A DNA stretch of 40,780 nt from Bacteroidota bacterium (GTDB taxonomy: Bacteria > Bacteroidota > Bacteroidia > 2-12-FULL-35-15): contig CANFLQ010000013.1 of NCBI GenBank assembly GCA_947447995.1, positions 1 through 40,780 of the forward strand, in the 5' to 3' direction. Positions 1 to 8,433 of this stretch are shown here, in pieces. Numbering within the stretch: position 1 is the first letter of the stretch; every line of letters begins with the position of its first letter. Made by a program: the position numbers and the translations under genes. The notes beneath the pieces were generated by a model. That model was not told the DNA's origin, did not search any database, and saw nothing but the letters and a program-made list of their open reading frames with translations.

Positions 1-390
1 AACCCTTAAACCTTCAACAGCAGATGCAACAGAAATGGGTGGAGTAATAATACCATCGGCTAAAAGCGTACTTCCGCCAATGATGGCAGGATACATTAAC
101 CATTTTATTTTTGCCCTACGAACAAGTGCATATAAAGAAAAAATCCCACCTTCGCCGTTGTTATCGGCTCTTAAAGTGAGAATTACGTATTTGATGGTGG
201 TTTGTAGAGTAAGTGTCCAAAAAATACAGGATAACGCGCCTTTTATGGTTTCGGAATCTATAGGTTTGTCGCCAACAATTGCTTTTAAAACGTAAAGTGG
301 CGATGTTCCTATATCGCCAAAAATGATACCTAGTGTTACAAGTAAGGCTCCTGCCGATACTTTATGAACGTGTTGTTGGTCTTTACCCAT
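1..390 (-). CDS. kup: KUP-family potassium transporter, N-terminal part (truncated by window edge)
   Basis: This is the first 130 codons of a K+ uptake permease of the KUP/HAK/KT family, an inner-membrane proton-coupled potassium importer. Translating the minus strand from ATG at 390 gives a short hydrophilic lead, then the family hallmark GDIGTSPLYVLKA at about residues 25-37. A segment with NNGEGGIFSLYALVRR follows, and then GSTLLADGIITPPISV and SAVEGL close to the window edge, all in the order seen in E. coli Kup. The reading frame stays open to base 1, so about 500 more residues are expected outside the window. A TAnnTTTG promoter element lies 27 bases upstream. Identity is clear from several family motifs; the rest of the gene cannot be judged. 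Confidence 0.93.
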   Translation of the reverse strand, partial: MGKDQQHVHKVSAGALLVTLGIIFGDIGTSPLYVLKAIVGDKPIDSETIKGALSCIFWTLTLQTTIKYVILTLRADNNGEGGIFSLYALVRRAKIKWLMYPAIIGGSTLLADGIITPPISVASAVEGLRV

Positions 391-416
391 GATTGGATTT
401 TAAATAAAAAAGCGCA

Positions 417-424
417 CAAAATTA
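417..424 (-). promoter_or_regulatory. Bacteroidota -7 element (TAATTTTG) for kup
   Basis: The minus strand reads TAATTTTG, a match to the TAnnTTTG consensus used by the Bacteroidota housekeeping sigma factor, 27 bases before the kup start codon. A matching -33 TTG was not fixed with certainty. Confidence 0.45.
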
Positions 425-505
425 CAAAATAATCAAGGATACACAGGTAAATAAAATAAATAATTAAGTAAGTCGCCGATTTAAATCGAGTATCTATCTT
501 ATAAT

Positions 506-605
506 ACAGGTTGCTCCTACGGAGCTATTAGCACCCCAGAGGGGTGCACTGTTTGTAGCAATTGGGTTATTAATCGTTTACATAAGCTCCGTAGGAGCGA
601 CCTGT
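506..605. repeat. 100-bp palindromic repeat element with GCTCCTACGGAGC-type arms
   Basis: The 21-base left arm at 506-526 and the right arm at 585-605 are inverted copies with one mismatch; each arm is itself near-palindromic around CTACGGAG. Between them lies a second hairpin, GCACCCC-AGA-GGGGTGC (531-547). The element fills most of the 303-bp gap between kup and the secreted nuclease gene; nothing else was seen there. The layout suggests a mobile non-coding palindrome of REP/MITE type, which is an inference. Confidence 0.7.
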
Positions 606-693
606 TAATTTTTCGAATAAAATTTAAACGGTCTCTTAAATTTAGTTTGCAATAATTGCATACCATTGTATAAGAATAAAGGGTTTCCAAAAA

Positions 694-2565
694 ATGAAAA
701 AACATATATATGTGCTGTTATTTGTAACGGTTATAAGCGTTGCAGGTTTTGCACAAGCCTTATTGCCAGCATCCTGGAGCTTTGTTACAAATACATTACC
801 TCTTGGTTGGAATCAAACGGGCATAGCCTATTATAGTGCATCGGGTAACACAGCACCTGCTTGTAAATTTGATGATACCGGCGATGTGCTTAGCATTTAT
901 TTTACGGGCGCTCCCGGTATTTTAACGTATTATATAGCAGGCAACAGTTTTGCAAATGGTACTTTTTTGGTGGAACAATCGGATGATGGAAATAGCTGGA
1001 CAGCCTTACATACATTTACTGCTACTATTTCTTCCTCCTATCATTTGGTTACCGACACACCACAAATAGCAACCCGATTTATCAGGTTTAACTATTTTAA
1101 TAAAGTTGCAGGCAATGTTGGTTTGGACGATGTAAGCATTGCTGCATATACTGCTCCCGGTGCATTGGCAACTGAACCATTAACACAAGCAAGCAATTTA
1201 GTGTTTTCCAATATTAAATCGTATCGGGTTGCTGCTGCCTTCACATCAAGTGTTCCTACAGCCGAAGGGTATATTGTGTTACGCAAAACAGGTTCAACAA
1301 TTACGGATGTTCCCATCGATGGAAATACTTACCAGCGTGGCGATATGATAGGCGCATCAAAAGTGGTAAGTTCGGGAAATATAAACTCGTTTGTGCCCAA
1401 TAACATTGTGGCAAACACCGCTTATTATTTTGCAATATTTGCGTTTAATGGTTCGGGGATAAGTTGTAATTATTTAACAAATAATCCGCTAACAGGTGCT
1501 GTTACAAGTATTGGTTCAATGGAGCCACCGGCATATTATAGTGGAATAGCCACTTCCAATTCAACATTTATAGATGATCTGCACAACAAAATAAATCCGC
1601 ATACCGAACAATCATACAGCAATTACGGTTCAAAATTCCTTTCCACGTTTATTGCCCGCGACACTACTGCCAACCAGCGTGCGGTAACGTGTGTGTACAG
1701 TGGCGAAAATCAACTATACAAAGAGCCTTGGAGCTGGACAGATAATGGATTTAGTAGAGAACATACTTTTTGTCAAAGCTGGATGCCAACCGTAAACCTT
1801 GTCAACTTTCAAACTTTGCCTGAGTACAGCGATTACCATCAACTATTTCCGGTCAATCAAACGGATGCAAATTTGGTGCGCAGTAATTTTCCTTTGGGCG
1901 AAGTGGTTAATGTTATTTCGACTTACCTTGATGCTAAGTTTGGTACAGATAAAAATGGTAACCAAGTGTATGAACCACGTAATCAACACAAGGGTGATGC
2001 CGCCAGAGCATTAATGTATCAGGCAGTTTGTTATAACAGCGTAAATGGCTATAACTGGAAATTTCCCAATCCAATAAGCAATTCAATTCCTTACGGACAA
2101 AATCAGGAAATACTTAAAAAGTGGCATTATCAGGATTTGCCCGATAATTATGAAATTGCCCGCAACGATTTTTTAGATTCCTTACAACACAATCGTAATC
2201 CGTTTATTGATAAACCTGAATACGCCTGTTATATTGATTTTAGTAACATGACTTATATTGCTTCGCCTGATATTCCTTGCAATACTGTAGGTGTTACGGA
2301 AAATAAAAAAAATGATGAAGTGTTTGTAATTGTTCCAAATCCAAGCAAAGGAAATTGTACGCTCAAGTATACTGCTTTAAAAAGTCAGAATATCAGTATT
2401 AAAATAATTGACGCAATGGGACGTGTTGTAACAAGTTCACATCAAAAACTATCGGTCGGAATAAATTGGATGGAGATAGATATTCATCAATTAAACAAAG
2501 GTGTTTACATTGTTGAATGTATCAATGAAAATGAAAAACGAAGCCAAAAGTTGGTGATTGAATAA
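694..2565 (+). CDS. Secreted endonuclease I-family nuclease with T9SS C-terminal sorting domain
   Basis: A 623-residue exported protein. Residues 1-20 form a signal peptide (two Lys, then a hydrophobic run ending near GFAQA). Residues about 20-155 look like a beta-sandwich ligand-binding domain and about 160-275 like a fibronectin III-type domain. Residues about 280-520 match the endonuclease I family (EndA/NucM-like, non-specific DNase/RNase): REHTFCQSWMP near 358-368 and YSDYHQLFPV near 377-386 correspond to the His-rich beta-beta-alpha metal active site. From about 536 to the end there is a T9SS type A sorting domain (VPNPSKGNCTL, then a terminal KLVIE), so the product is probably carried across the outer membrane and released or anchored. 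A likely role is degrading extracellular nucleic acid for nutrients, which is inferred. The ATG at 694 directly precedes the signal peptide. Confidence 0.9.
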   Translation: MKKHIYVLLFVTVISVAGFAQALLPASWSFVTNTLPLGWNQTGIAYYSASGNTAPACKFDDTGDVLSIYFTGAPGILTYYIAGNSFANGTFLVEQSDDGNSWTALHTFTATISSSYHLVTDTPQIATRFIRFNYFNKVAGNVGLDDVSIAAYTAPGALATEPLTQASNLVFSNIKSYRVAAAFTSSVPTAEGYIVLRKTGSTITDVPIDGNTYQRGDMIGASKVVSSGNINSFVPNNIVANTAYYFAIFAFNGSGISCNYLTNNPLTGAVTSIGSMEPPAYYSGIATSNSTFIDDLHNKINPHTEQSYSNYGSKFLSTFIARDTTANQRAVTCVYSGENQLYKEPWSWTDNGFSREHTFCQSWMPTVNLVNFQTLPEYSDYHQLFPVNQTDANLVRSNFPLGEVVNVISTYLDAKFGTDKNGNQVYEPRNQHKGDAARALMYQAVCYNSVNGYNWKFPNPISNSIPYGQNQEILKKWHYQDLPDNYEIARNDFLDSLQHNRNPFIDKPEYACYIDFSNMTYIASPDIPCNTVGVTENKKNDEVFVIVPNPSKGNCTLKYTALKSQNISIKIIDAMGRVVTSSHQKLSVGINWMEIDIHQLNKGVYIVECINENEKRSQKLVIE

Positions 2566-2618
2566 ATAAAAAAAAATTCACATGTTCTCAACCCATCACA
2601 TTAGCTATCTGTAATCAA

Positions 2619-2638
2619 AATTCGTGAAATTCGTGTCA
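2619..2638. repeat. Short intergenic repeat (TTCGTGAAATTCGTGTCA type)
   Basis: This 20-base sequence recurs as its reverse complement, slightly altered, just after prfB (about 30857-30876) and doubled after manC (about 37757-37780, GACACGAATCTGACACGAATT). All copies are intergenic. Confidence 0.5.
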
Positions 2639-2651
2639 AAAAACAAATCAA

Positions 2652-2659
2652 TATCTTTG
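2652..2659 (+). promoter_or_regulatory. Bacteroidota -7 element (TATCTTTG) for the rRNA methyltransferase gene
   Basis: TATCTTTG fits TAnnTTTG and lies 16 bases before the GTG start at 2676, which implies a very short 5' leader. Confidence 0.5.
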
Positions 2660-2675
2660 TATAAAATTATTAAAC

Positions 2676-3866
2676 GTGAAGGAAGAAAAGGATTTTAAAA
2701 TGATTGCCAAAACCATTTTTGGTTTGGAAGAAGTATTGTCGACCGAGTTACAAAGACTGGGTGCAAAAGATGTAGAGATACATAACCGTGCTGTGAGCTT
2801 TACGGGCGACAAAGGTTTTATGTACAAAGCCAATTTATGCTTGCGTACTGCGTTGCGTATATTGGTGCCCATCCAATCCTTTAAGGTAAGGGATGAAAAA
2901 TCACTTTACGAATCTATACAGTCCATCAATTGGGAAAATTATATGGATGTTACCGATACACTTGCTATTGATACCGTTTTAAGTTCCGAATTATTTACGC
3001 ACTCTCAATACCTTTCACAAAAGGCGAAAGATGCGATTGTAGACCAGTTTAGAGCCAAACACGGCGAACGCCCTTCGGTGGATCTGGACAAACCAACCTT
3101 AAGAATTCATTTGCATGTGGTGGGAGATAATTGTACGGTTGCGTTCGATAGTTCGGGCGAATCGTTGCACAAACGCGGTTACCGCGATAAAACAAATTTA
3201 GCTCCGTTAAATGAAGTGCTTGCTGCCGGAATGATATTGCTTACCGGTTGGGATAAACGTACCACATTTATAGATCCTATGTGTGGTTCGGGAACTATAT
3301 TAATTGAAGCTGCAATGATAGCCAACAATATTCCTCCCGGCTATTACCGCGATGAATACGGTTTTGAGAACTGGAAAAAATTTATGGCATTTGATGATGA
3401 ATTATTCAACATGATATTTGATTCGGCTATCAATAAAATTACCAATCACGAACAAAAAATTATTGGTTGCGAAATTTCCAGAAACGTTTCAAAAAAAGCA
3501 AAAGAAAATATCAAACATGCCAAAGTAGATGATGTGGTGACTATTCAAACAGGTCCTATGCAGGAGATGGAAGTGCCCGCAGGTAGAGGAGTTGTGCTTA
3601 TGAATCCGCCGTATGGCGAACGAATGGTAAAAGATAACATAGAAGAACTTTACAAAAGTATTGGAGATACATTCAAAAAAAATTTTCAAGGTTACGATTG
3701 CTGGGTAATCAGTTCCAATATAGAAGCTTTTAAGCATGTGGGTTTGCGACCATCACGAAAAATAACATTGTTCAACGGTCAGCTGGAATGTAAATTTATG
3801 AAGTACGAAATGTACCAAGGAACAAAGAAGATTCATAAGTTGGTGGATGGCGGAAAAAAAGATTAA
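2676..3866 (+). CDS. THUMP-domain class I SAM-dependent RNA methyltransferase (RlmL/YpsC type)
   Basis: A 396-residue protein predicted to transfer a methyl group from SAM to a guanine N2 in 23S rRNA, as the RlmL/YpsC family does. A THUMP/ferredoxin-like RNA-binding part covers about residues 8-165. The Rossmann methyltransferase follows with DPMCGSGTILIEAA (about 201-214, SAM binding) and the catalytic MNPPYGERM (about 309-317). Two starts are possible: GTG at 2676 and ATG at 2700. I chose GTG because relatives usually carry a few residues before the MIAKT stretch, but AAAGGA lies just before the ATG, so the shorter form is a real alternative. The gene stands alone, with its own TATCTTTG box upstream. 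Confidence 0.88.
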   Translation: MKEEKDFKMIAKTIFGLEEVLSTELQRLGAKDVEIHNRAVSFTGDKGFMYKANLCLRTALRILVPIQSFKVRDEKSLYESIQSINWENYMDVTDTLAIDTVLSSELFTHSQYLSQKAKDAIVDQFRAKHGERPSVDLDKPTLRIHLHVVGDNCTVAFDSSGESLHKRGYRDKTNLAPLNEVLAAGMILLTGWDKRTTFIDPMCGSGTILIEAAMIANNIPPGYYRDEYGFENWKKFMAFDDELFNMIFDSAINKITNHEQKIIGCEISRNVSKKAKENIKHAKVDDVVTIQTGPMQEMEVPAGRGVVLMNPPYGERMVKDNIEELYKSIGDTFKKNFQGYDCWVISSNIEAFKHVGLRPSRKITLFNGQLECKFMKYEMYQGTKKIHKLVDGGKKD

Positions 3867-3867
3867 T

Positions 3868-3918
3868 TGATGTGCTGATTTTTGATGTGCTGATCTGTGG
3901 ATTTACAGATGTGCTGAT
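3868..3918. repeat. Direct repeats TGATGTGCTGAT (three copies)
   Basis: Copies at 3868-3879, 3883-3894 and 3907-3918 (last with A for the first T) begin immediately after the methyltransferase stop codon. The same word, inverted and in tandem, sits at the 3' end of pdxJ (26141-26162). Confidence 0.7.
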
Positions 3919-3969
3919 TATTGATGCTAATGAAAAAATAATTTAATAATTAATGAATACCCTAAATCT

Positions 3970-4008
3970 AGCCCCCTCTCCTTCAGGAGAGGGGATTAAG
4001 GGGAGAGG
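3970..4008. repeat. CT/GA-rich palindromic repeat (CCCTCTCCTTCAGGAGAGGGG)
   Basis: CCTCTCC-TTCA-GGAGAGG forms a hairpin, followed by a further GGGGAGAG tract 8 bases before the pfkA ATG. A related element with a CCCTAAAGGG core lies between recX and the next gene (29050-29137). Confidence 0.6.
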
Positions 4009-4016
4009 CTTACACG

Positions 4017-4985
4017 ATGAAAAAAATAGCTGTATTTACATCAGGAGGCGATTCGCCGGGAATGAATGCCTGCATACGTGCAGTGGTTCGTACTGCCATA
4101 TTTCACAATATTGAAGTAATGGGCATCAAACATGGTTATGATGGTTTGATTAGGAATGAATTTGTTGCGTTGGATGCACAGTCGGTTGCAAATATTATTC
4201 AGCGTGGCGGAACGTTTTTAAAAACAGCCCGCAGCAAAGAATTTTTGACGATTGAAGGTCGTAAAAAAGCATTGAACAATTTGATAAAACATAATATTGA
4301 TGGCATTGTTGCCATTGGTGGCGATGGCACATTTAAGGGTGCTTTAGAGTTTGCTGAAATTTGCAAGATTCCTATGGTTGGCTGTCCGGGCACTATTGAT
4401 AACGATTTAGTAGGAACCGATTTTACAATCGGTTACGATACTGCCATCAACACAGTAGTGGAAGCAGTAGACAAGATAAGGGATACAGCCGAAAGTCACG
4501 ACCGTTTATTTTTTGTAGAAGTGATGGGGCGCGATGCAGGATTGATTGCTTTGCGTTCAGGCATTGGCATTGGAGCCGAATCCATTTTGATGCCCGAAAC
4601 AAAAACCGATGTAGAAGACCTGATACAACGATTGGCAAGTGGAAGAAAAAGCAAATCTTCAAAAATTGTAATTGTTGCCGAAGGTGAAGAAGCAGGTGGT
4701 GCATTTGCCATTGCCGAGCAAGTGAAAAAGCGTTTGCCGGATTATGATACCCGTGTTACCGTTCTAGGTCATATACAACGTGGAGGCAATCCTACAGCAA
4801 TGGATAGAGTGAATAGCAGCCGTATGGGCTTTGCAGCCGTTGAAGCATTAATAGCGGGTAAAAGCGGCGAAATGATAGGGGTAGTAGATAAAAAAATTGT
4901 GTATACAGCTTTCCAAAATGCAGTTAAACATAGGCAAGGTTTGGATAAAGACTTGGTGAGGATGTTGGAAATATTATCGTTGTAA
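4017..4985 (+). CDS. pfkA: ATP-dependent 6-phosphofructokinase
   Basis: This enzyme phosphorylates fructose 6-phosphate to fructose 1,6-bisphosphate, the committed step of glycolysis, in the cytoplasm. The 322-residue length is normal for the bacterial PfkA type. TSGGDSPGMN at residues 8-17 and GGDGT at 101-105 bind ATP; the Gly at position 104 marks ATP rather than pyrophosphate as donor. GTIDND (125-130) supplies the catalytic Asp. MGRDAG, and GHIQRGGNP further on, match the substrate-binding region. The start is the only ATG next to the conserved KKIAVFTSGGD opening. A repeat hairpin lies directly upstream, so the promoter must be within or before it; none was clear. The DUF2157-type gene starts 15 bases after the stop and may be co-transcribed. 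Confidence 0.97.
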   Translation: MKKIAVFTSGGDSPGMNACIRAVVRTAIFHNIEVMGIKHGYDGLIRNEFVALDAQSVANIIQRGGTFLKTARSKEFLTIEGRKKALNNLIKHNIDGIVAIGGDGTFKGALEFAEICKIPMVGCPGTIDNDLVGTDFTIGYDTAINTVVEAVDKIRDTAESHDRLFFVEVMGRDAGLIALRSGIGIGAESILMPETKTDVEDLIQRLASGRKSKSSKIVIVAEGEEAGGAFAIAEQVKKRLPDYDTRVTVLGHIQRGGNPTAMDRVNSSRMGFAAVEALIAGKSGEMIGVVDKKIVYTAFQNAVKHRQGLDKDLVRMLEILSL

Positions 4986-5000
4986 AAAAAATTATAATAT

Positions 5001-5966
5001 ATGAACGAAAACTCCCAACTAAATATTGACGGCATTATAAACTTTGAGCAAACTGCTGCCATTGATAAATTTGAAAGTAATAAGCCACTTTCGGTTCATT
5101 GGGAGTTGCGCACCCTTTTGTATGCAGGTGTTTTATTATTTACTTCTGGAATTGGTATATTAATTTATAAGAATATTGATTCTATCGGACATCAAGCAAT
5201 ACTTGCTGCAATTGCGCTGGCTTGTGCCGGATGTTTTTATTATGTCTATAAACAACGCTTGCCTTATTCACATCAGGAAACAAAACATATCAGTCCGTTT
5301 TTTGATTATGTGGTGTTGTTGGGTTCATTACTTTTTGGAACATTTGTAGGGTACTTACAATATCAATATTCATTGTTAGGCTTGGATTATGGCGTTGCAC
5401 TACTTTTTTCAACCATCGTTTTTTTCTATTTCGCTTATTTATTTGATCACAAAGGTGTGTTGAGTTTGGGTATTACCAGTTTGGCTGCTTGGGCGGGAAT
5501 AACTGCAACTCCTATGGATATGATAGAAAAAAATGACTTTTCGGATACCAACATAATTTTTACTTCTATTGTATTGGGATTGACTATTCTCCTTTTTTCA
5601 AGATATTCCGACAGTAAAAATATTAAAAAACATTTTAGTTTTAGTTACAATACATTTGCGTCCAATTTGCTTTTTATTGCTTTGTTAGCAGCACTTTTTA
5701 GCCAGCCGTATAAATGGATCAGTTTTATATGTTTGGCTGCAATTTGTTATTATTATATCAAATATGCAATAGAACAACAATCGTTTATATTTTTACTTTT
5801 TTCGGTAGTATACGGGTATATTGCGTTAACATATTGCGTTGTTTCAATGTTGGGAATGTTTCGTAGTGATGCCGTATTTACATTAGGTTTCTTTTATGTT
5901 GCAGCTTCCGGCTTTGGAATTATCGCTTTTTTTATCAATTACAAAAAAATACTTCAACTGAAATAA
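5001..5966 (+). CDS. DUF2157-type multi-spanning membrane protein
   Basis: A 321-residue integral membrane protein of unknown function. A hydrophilic N-terminus of about 35 residues (INFEQTAAIDKFE, then WELRTLLYAG) is followed by GVLLFTSGIGILIYKNID, the pattern of the DUF2157 family: a short helical region, then a helix with a Gly-rich turn before N/D. Eight or so further hydrophobic helices follow, joined by short loops, and the protein ends in a Lys-containing tail. The stop codon overlaps the ATG of the next gene by one base (TAATG), so the two are almost certainly co-translated. They probably form one membrane complex, which is inferred. The gene lies 15 bases after pfkA, but a link to glycolysis is not supported by anything else. 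Confidence 0.75.
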   Translation: MNENSQLNIDGIINFEQTAAIDKFESNKPLSVHWELRTLLYAGVLLFTSGIGILIYKNIDSIGHQAILAAIALACAGCFYYVYKQRLPYSHQETKHISPFFDYVVLLGSLLFGTFVGYLQYQYSLLGLDYGVALLFSTIVFFYFAYLFDHKGVLSLGITSLAAWAGITATPMDMIEKNDFSDTNIIFTSIVLGLTILLFSRYSDSKNIKKHFSFSYNTFASNLLFIALLAALFSQPYKWISFICLAAICYYYIKYAIEQQSFIFLLFSVVYGYIALTYCVVSMLGMFRSDAVFTLGFFYVAASGFGIIAFFINYKKILQLK

Positions 5967-7174
5967 TGCTTGCATATAATCCCATATTTATCAGTAATTT
6001 ATCCATTGTAAAAAAATCAAAACAATGGTTTAGTAAGCAACTTATTTCGGCTGAACAGATGGCTGCTGTTTTGAAAAAATACAATACAGAATTTTATAGT
6101 CCTAATCTGTTTGTTAAAATTGGCTTGTTTATTTTTACAGCATTTGTAATTGCATCGGCTTTTGGTTTTCTCGTTTTTATGCTTCTTCAATCAAACTTCA
6201 AATCATCGAGTGAAGATAATATAAATGCCATTTTAACTATTTATTTTATTCTATTTTCCATTTTATGTCTTGTTGCATTGGAGTATTTTATTAAAAATAA
6301 TAAGCTATATAAAGCGGGCGTTGATGAATGTCTTTTATATTCTACATTTTTATTTGGTTATTATGCAATTGAAACATTAACTCATAAATATTATTATTTT
6401 GAAAGTGATCAACTAATCTTAATTTGTATAGTAGCAATACCTTTTTTTATTGCTGCAATTGTGCGTTATGCCGATAGGCTTGTAGCGCTATCATTAATCA
6501 TTTGCATCTATACAATTTGTTTTTTACTATTATTAAAATTGGGGGATATTGCTAAACTTATTATGCCATTCGCATTGATGCTTTTGTCAATACCTATTTA
6601 TGCAGCATCCAAAAAACAACAAAAAAATGAAGTGCTTGTAAATTATTGGGAATGCTTTGTAGTATTTGAATACATTGCTTTGCTGGTGTTTTATCTGGCA
6701 GGTAATTATTTTGTTATCAGGGAGTCGAGCATTCAATATTTCGACCTTAAATTAAATCCGGGTGAAGATATTCCTTTGGCTTTTGTATTCTATATTTTTA
6801 CCGCTATTGTGCCATTGCTGTATGTTTATTTTGGTTTAAAGAAAAAGGATAAAATACTTTTATGGACAGGGCTAACATTGGTTGTTGCAGCGGCACTTAC
6901 GTTTAAAAATTATTTCAGTTTGGGTCATCCCGAGATTACACTTACCATTACCGGTGCCATCATGATTGTGATTGCCTACCTTTCTATAAAAGCTCTTAAA
7001 ATACCCAAGTACGGAATTACATTTGAGGAAGCCCCCGACGAAGATAATTTCTTAAAATCAAATATTGAAGCTATACTGATTGCTCAGGATTTTGGGCAAC
7101 GTTCGCAAGTTGCACCGGATGTTAAATTTGGTGGTGGCGATTATGGAGGCGGTGGTTCTGGTGGTAGTTTTTAA
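5966..7174 (+). CDS. Membrane protein with Gly-rich C-terminal tail, partner of the DUF2157-type protein
   Basis: A 402-residue protein whose N-terminal part resembles that of the preceding gene: a soluble stretch with QLISAEQMAAVLKKY, then a first transmembrane helix (about 50-75). About nine hydrophobic helices follow to about residue 345. The soluble C-terminus has an acidic patch (FEEAPDEDNF) and ends in a glycine-rich tail (FGGGDYGGGG, then SGGSF). Similar Gly/Phe/Ser tails end many Bacteroidota TPM-domain and YgcG-like membrane proteins. Its function is unknown. The TAATG overlap with the upstream gene and the shared N-terminal layout point to an ancient duplication or heteromeric partnership. 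No catalytic motif was seen. Confidence 0.72.
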   Translation: MLAYNPIFISNLSIVKKSKQWFSKQLISAEQMAAVLKKYNTEFYSPNLFVKIGLFIFTAFVIASAFGFLVFMLLQSNFKSSSEDNINAILTIYFILFSILCLVALEYFIKNNKLYKAGVDECLLYSTFLFGYYAIETLTHKYYYFESDQLILICIVAIPFFIAAIVRYADRLVALSLIICIYTICFLLLLKLGDIAKLIMPFALMLLSIPIYAASKKQQKNEVLVNYWECFVVFEYIALLVFYLAGNYFVIRESSIQYFDLKLNPGEDIPLAFVFYIFTAIVPLLYVYFGLKKKDKILLWTGLTLVVAAALTFKNYFSLGHPEITLTITGAIMIVIAYLSIKALKIPKYGITFEEAPDEDNFLKSNIEAILIAQDFGQRSQVAPDVKFGGGDYGGGGSGGSF

Positions 7175-7284
7175 AATAGATTTTGCTATTTTTAAATTAT
7201 GCATATCCTTCCAAAGTCAAAAAACACCTTTTGTTTGTATCTTTATTCTCTATAAAACCCTTAGTCAATTTGATTGGAGTGATT

Positions 7285-8343
7285 TTATTGTTCAATAATT
7301 TTCCAATAACCTGTTTTGTCGCTTCCGATACGTTTTATTTTGCCCTGCTCTTTAAGCTCTTTTATTTTCCGTTTGGCAGTGCTTAAACTCATCTTCAATC
7401 GTTCGCTAATTTCGGTTGCTGTTATCTTGTTATTTTGCTTTATCAAATCAAATACAGTGTCATTTACAGTGTCAATTTTTGATTTTACAGTGTCGTTTTG
7501 CGTTTTTACAGTATCAACGTAATGAACGTGCATTTCTCGGTTTTTTAGCGAATGGTTGTCTTTCAGAAGTAAATTTGAAAGAAAGTTAATAAGATATTTT
7601 TCTGTTTTGTGAATGCCTTTTGATAAATCTTCATAATTGGCTCGCACAAGTGCATTACGGAAATACCAGGAATGTTCTGCAAATAAATCGTTGTTCACTT
7701 CTTTAAACCCCAATTTGCGAAGATATTTTATTAAAAAAATTGCCGTTGTTCTTGTGTTGCCCTCGCCAAAAATATGAATTTGCCACAAGTAGGAAATAAA
7801 TTGGGCTAAGTGCTCTATAATTTCTTGCTCACTTAACCCCTTATAACTAAATTTTTTTTCTTGTTCAAAATCGTATTCAAATGTGGCTTTTAAACTCTCA
7901 GCACTTGCGTATAAAACTGTTTCGCTATTTAAAACCCATTCTTGTTTGGTAATGTTGTAATCGCGAATTTTACCTGCTTCGCTGTATATGTCTTGAAACA
8001 ACCTGCGATGAATGCTAACGTATTCGGCAGGCGAAAAGGTAAACGTTTTTTCGCCCAACATTTCCGCAATGCGTGCCGAAACTTTATCGGCTTCTTCGGT
8101 TCGGCTTTCGTCATTTTTTACAGGATATTGTTTGTAATAATTATCTATTCGCTGTTTTACTTCCTCAATGGTAATGTCGCCATCAATATTTTGCCTGGCT
8201 GTTGCTATGAGATAGTCCGACGGTTTTAGTCCATCAACCTGTTGTAAGCCAATAGCGGTTTTCCAAACTTTTGCTTTTTCAGCTTTGTTTGGTTCCCCTT
8301 GCCGTAAATATTCTTCAAAATGATCCATTAAGTTTTCTGACAT
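7285..8343 (-). CDS. Fic-family protein with C-terminal winged-helix domain
   Basis: A 352-residue Fic protein, predicted to attach AMP (or another phosphate-containing group) to a target protein. The active-site motif is HIFGEGNTR at residues 190-198: the catalytic His and the acidic, Gly, Asn and Arg positions are kept, but Pro is Ile and the second Gly is Thr, a recurrent sub-type. Residues 20-70 (AIGLQQVDGLKPSDYL and an IDG-ITIEEV stretch) resemble the N-terminal antitoxin-like region of some Fic proteins. Residues about 290-352 form a winged helix (ITATEISERLKMSLSTAKRKI), so it may bind DNA and regulate itself. A short linker repeats TV-K/ND-TV. A TAATTTTG promoter element lies 14 bases upstream. 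Targets are unknown. Confidence 0.88.
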   Translation of the reverse strand: MSENLMDHFEEYLRQGEPNKAEKAKVWKTAIGLQQVDGLKPSDYLIATARQNIDGDITIEEVKQRIDNYYKQYPVKNDESRTEEADKVSARIAEMLGEKTFTFSPAEYVSIHRRLFQDIYSEAGKIRDYNITKQEWVLNSETVLYASAESLKATFEYDFEQEKKFSYKGLSEQEIIEHLAQFISYLWQIHIFGEGNTRTTAIFLIKYLRKLGFKEVNNDLFAEHSWYFRNALVRANYEDLSKGIHKTEKYLINFLSNLLLKDNHSLKNREMHVHYVDTVKTQNDTVKSKIDTVNDTVFDLIKQNNKITATEISERLKMSLSTAKRKIKELKEQGKIKRIGSDKTGYWKIIEQ

Positions 8344-8356
8344 ATTTAATCGTTTG

Positions 8357-8364
8357 CAAAATTA
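8357..8364 (-). promoter_or_regulatory. Bacteroidota -7 element (TAATTTTG) for the Fic gene
   Basis: The minus strand reads TAATTTTG 13 bases before the start codon at 8343, fitting TAnnTTTG and a short leader. Confidence 0.5.
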
Positions 8365-8433
8365 CTTTTAAAATAGCCATATTCACTGCCTACAGCTAAC
8401 TTTCTGTCAAGGTACAAATTGAAAAGTTCACTA

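Noticed and set aside
3868-3918. Short CRISPR array
   Set aside because: Units of 12 bases with 3-12 base gaps, no spacers of regular length and no cas genes.
7183-7386. Small hydrophobic plus-strand frame after the DUF2157-type pair
   Set aside because: It runs into the 3' end of the Fic gene on the other strand and shows no family pattern.
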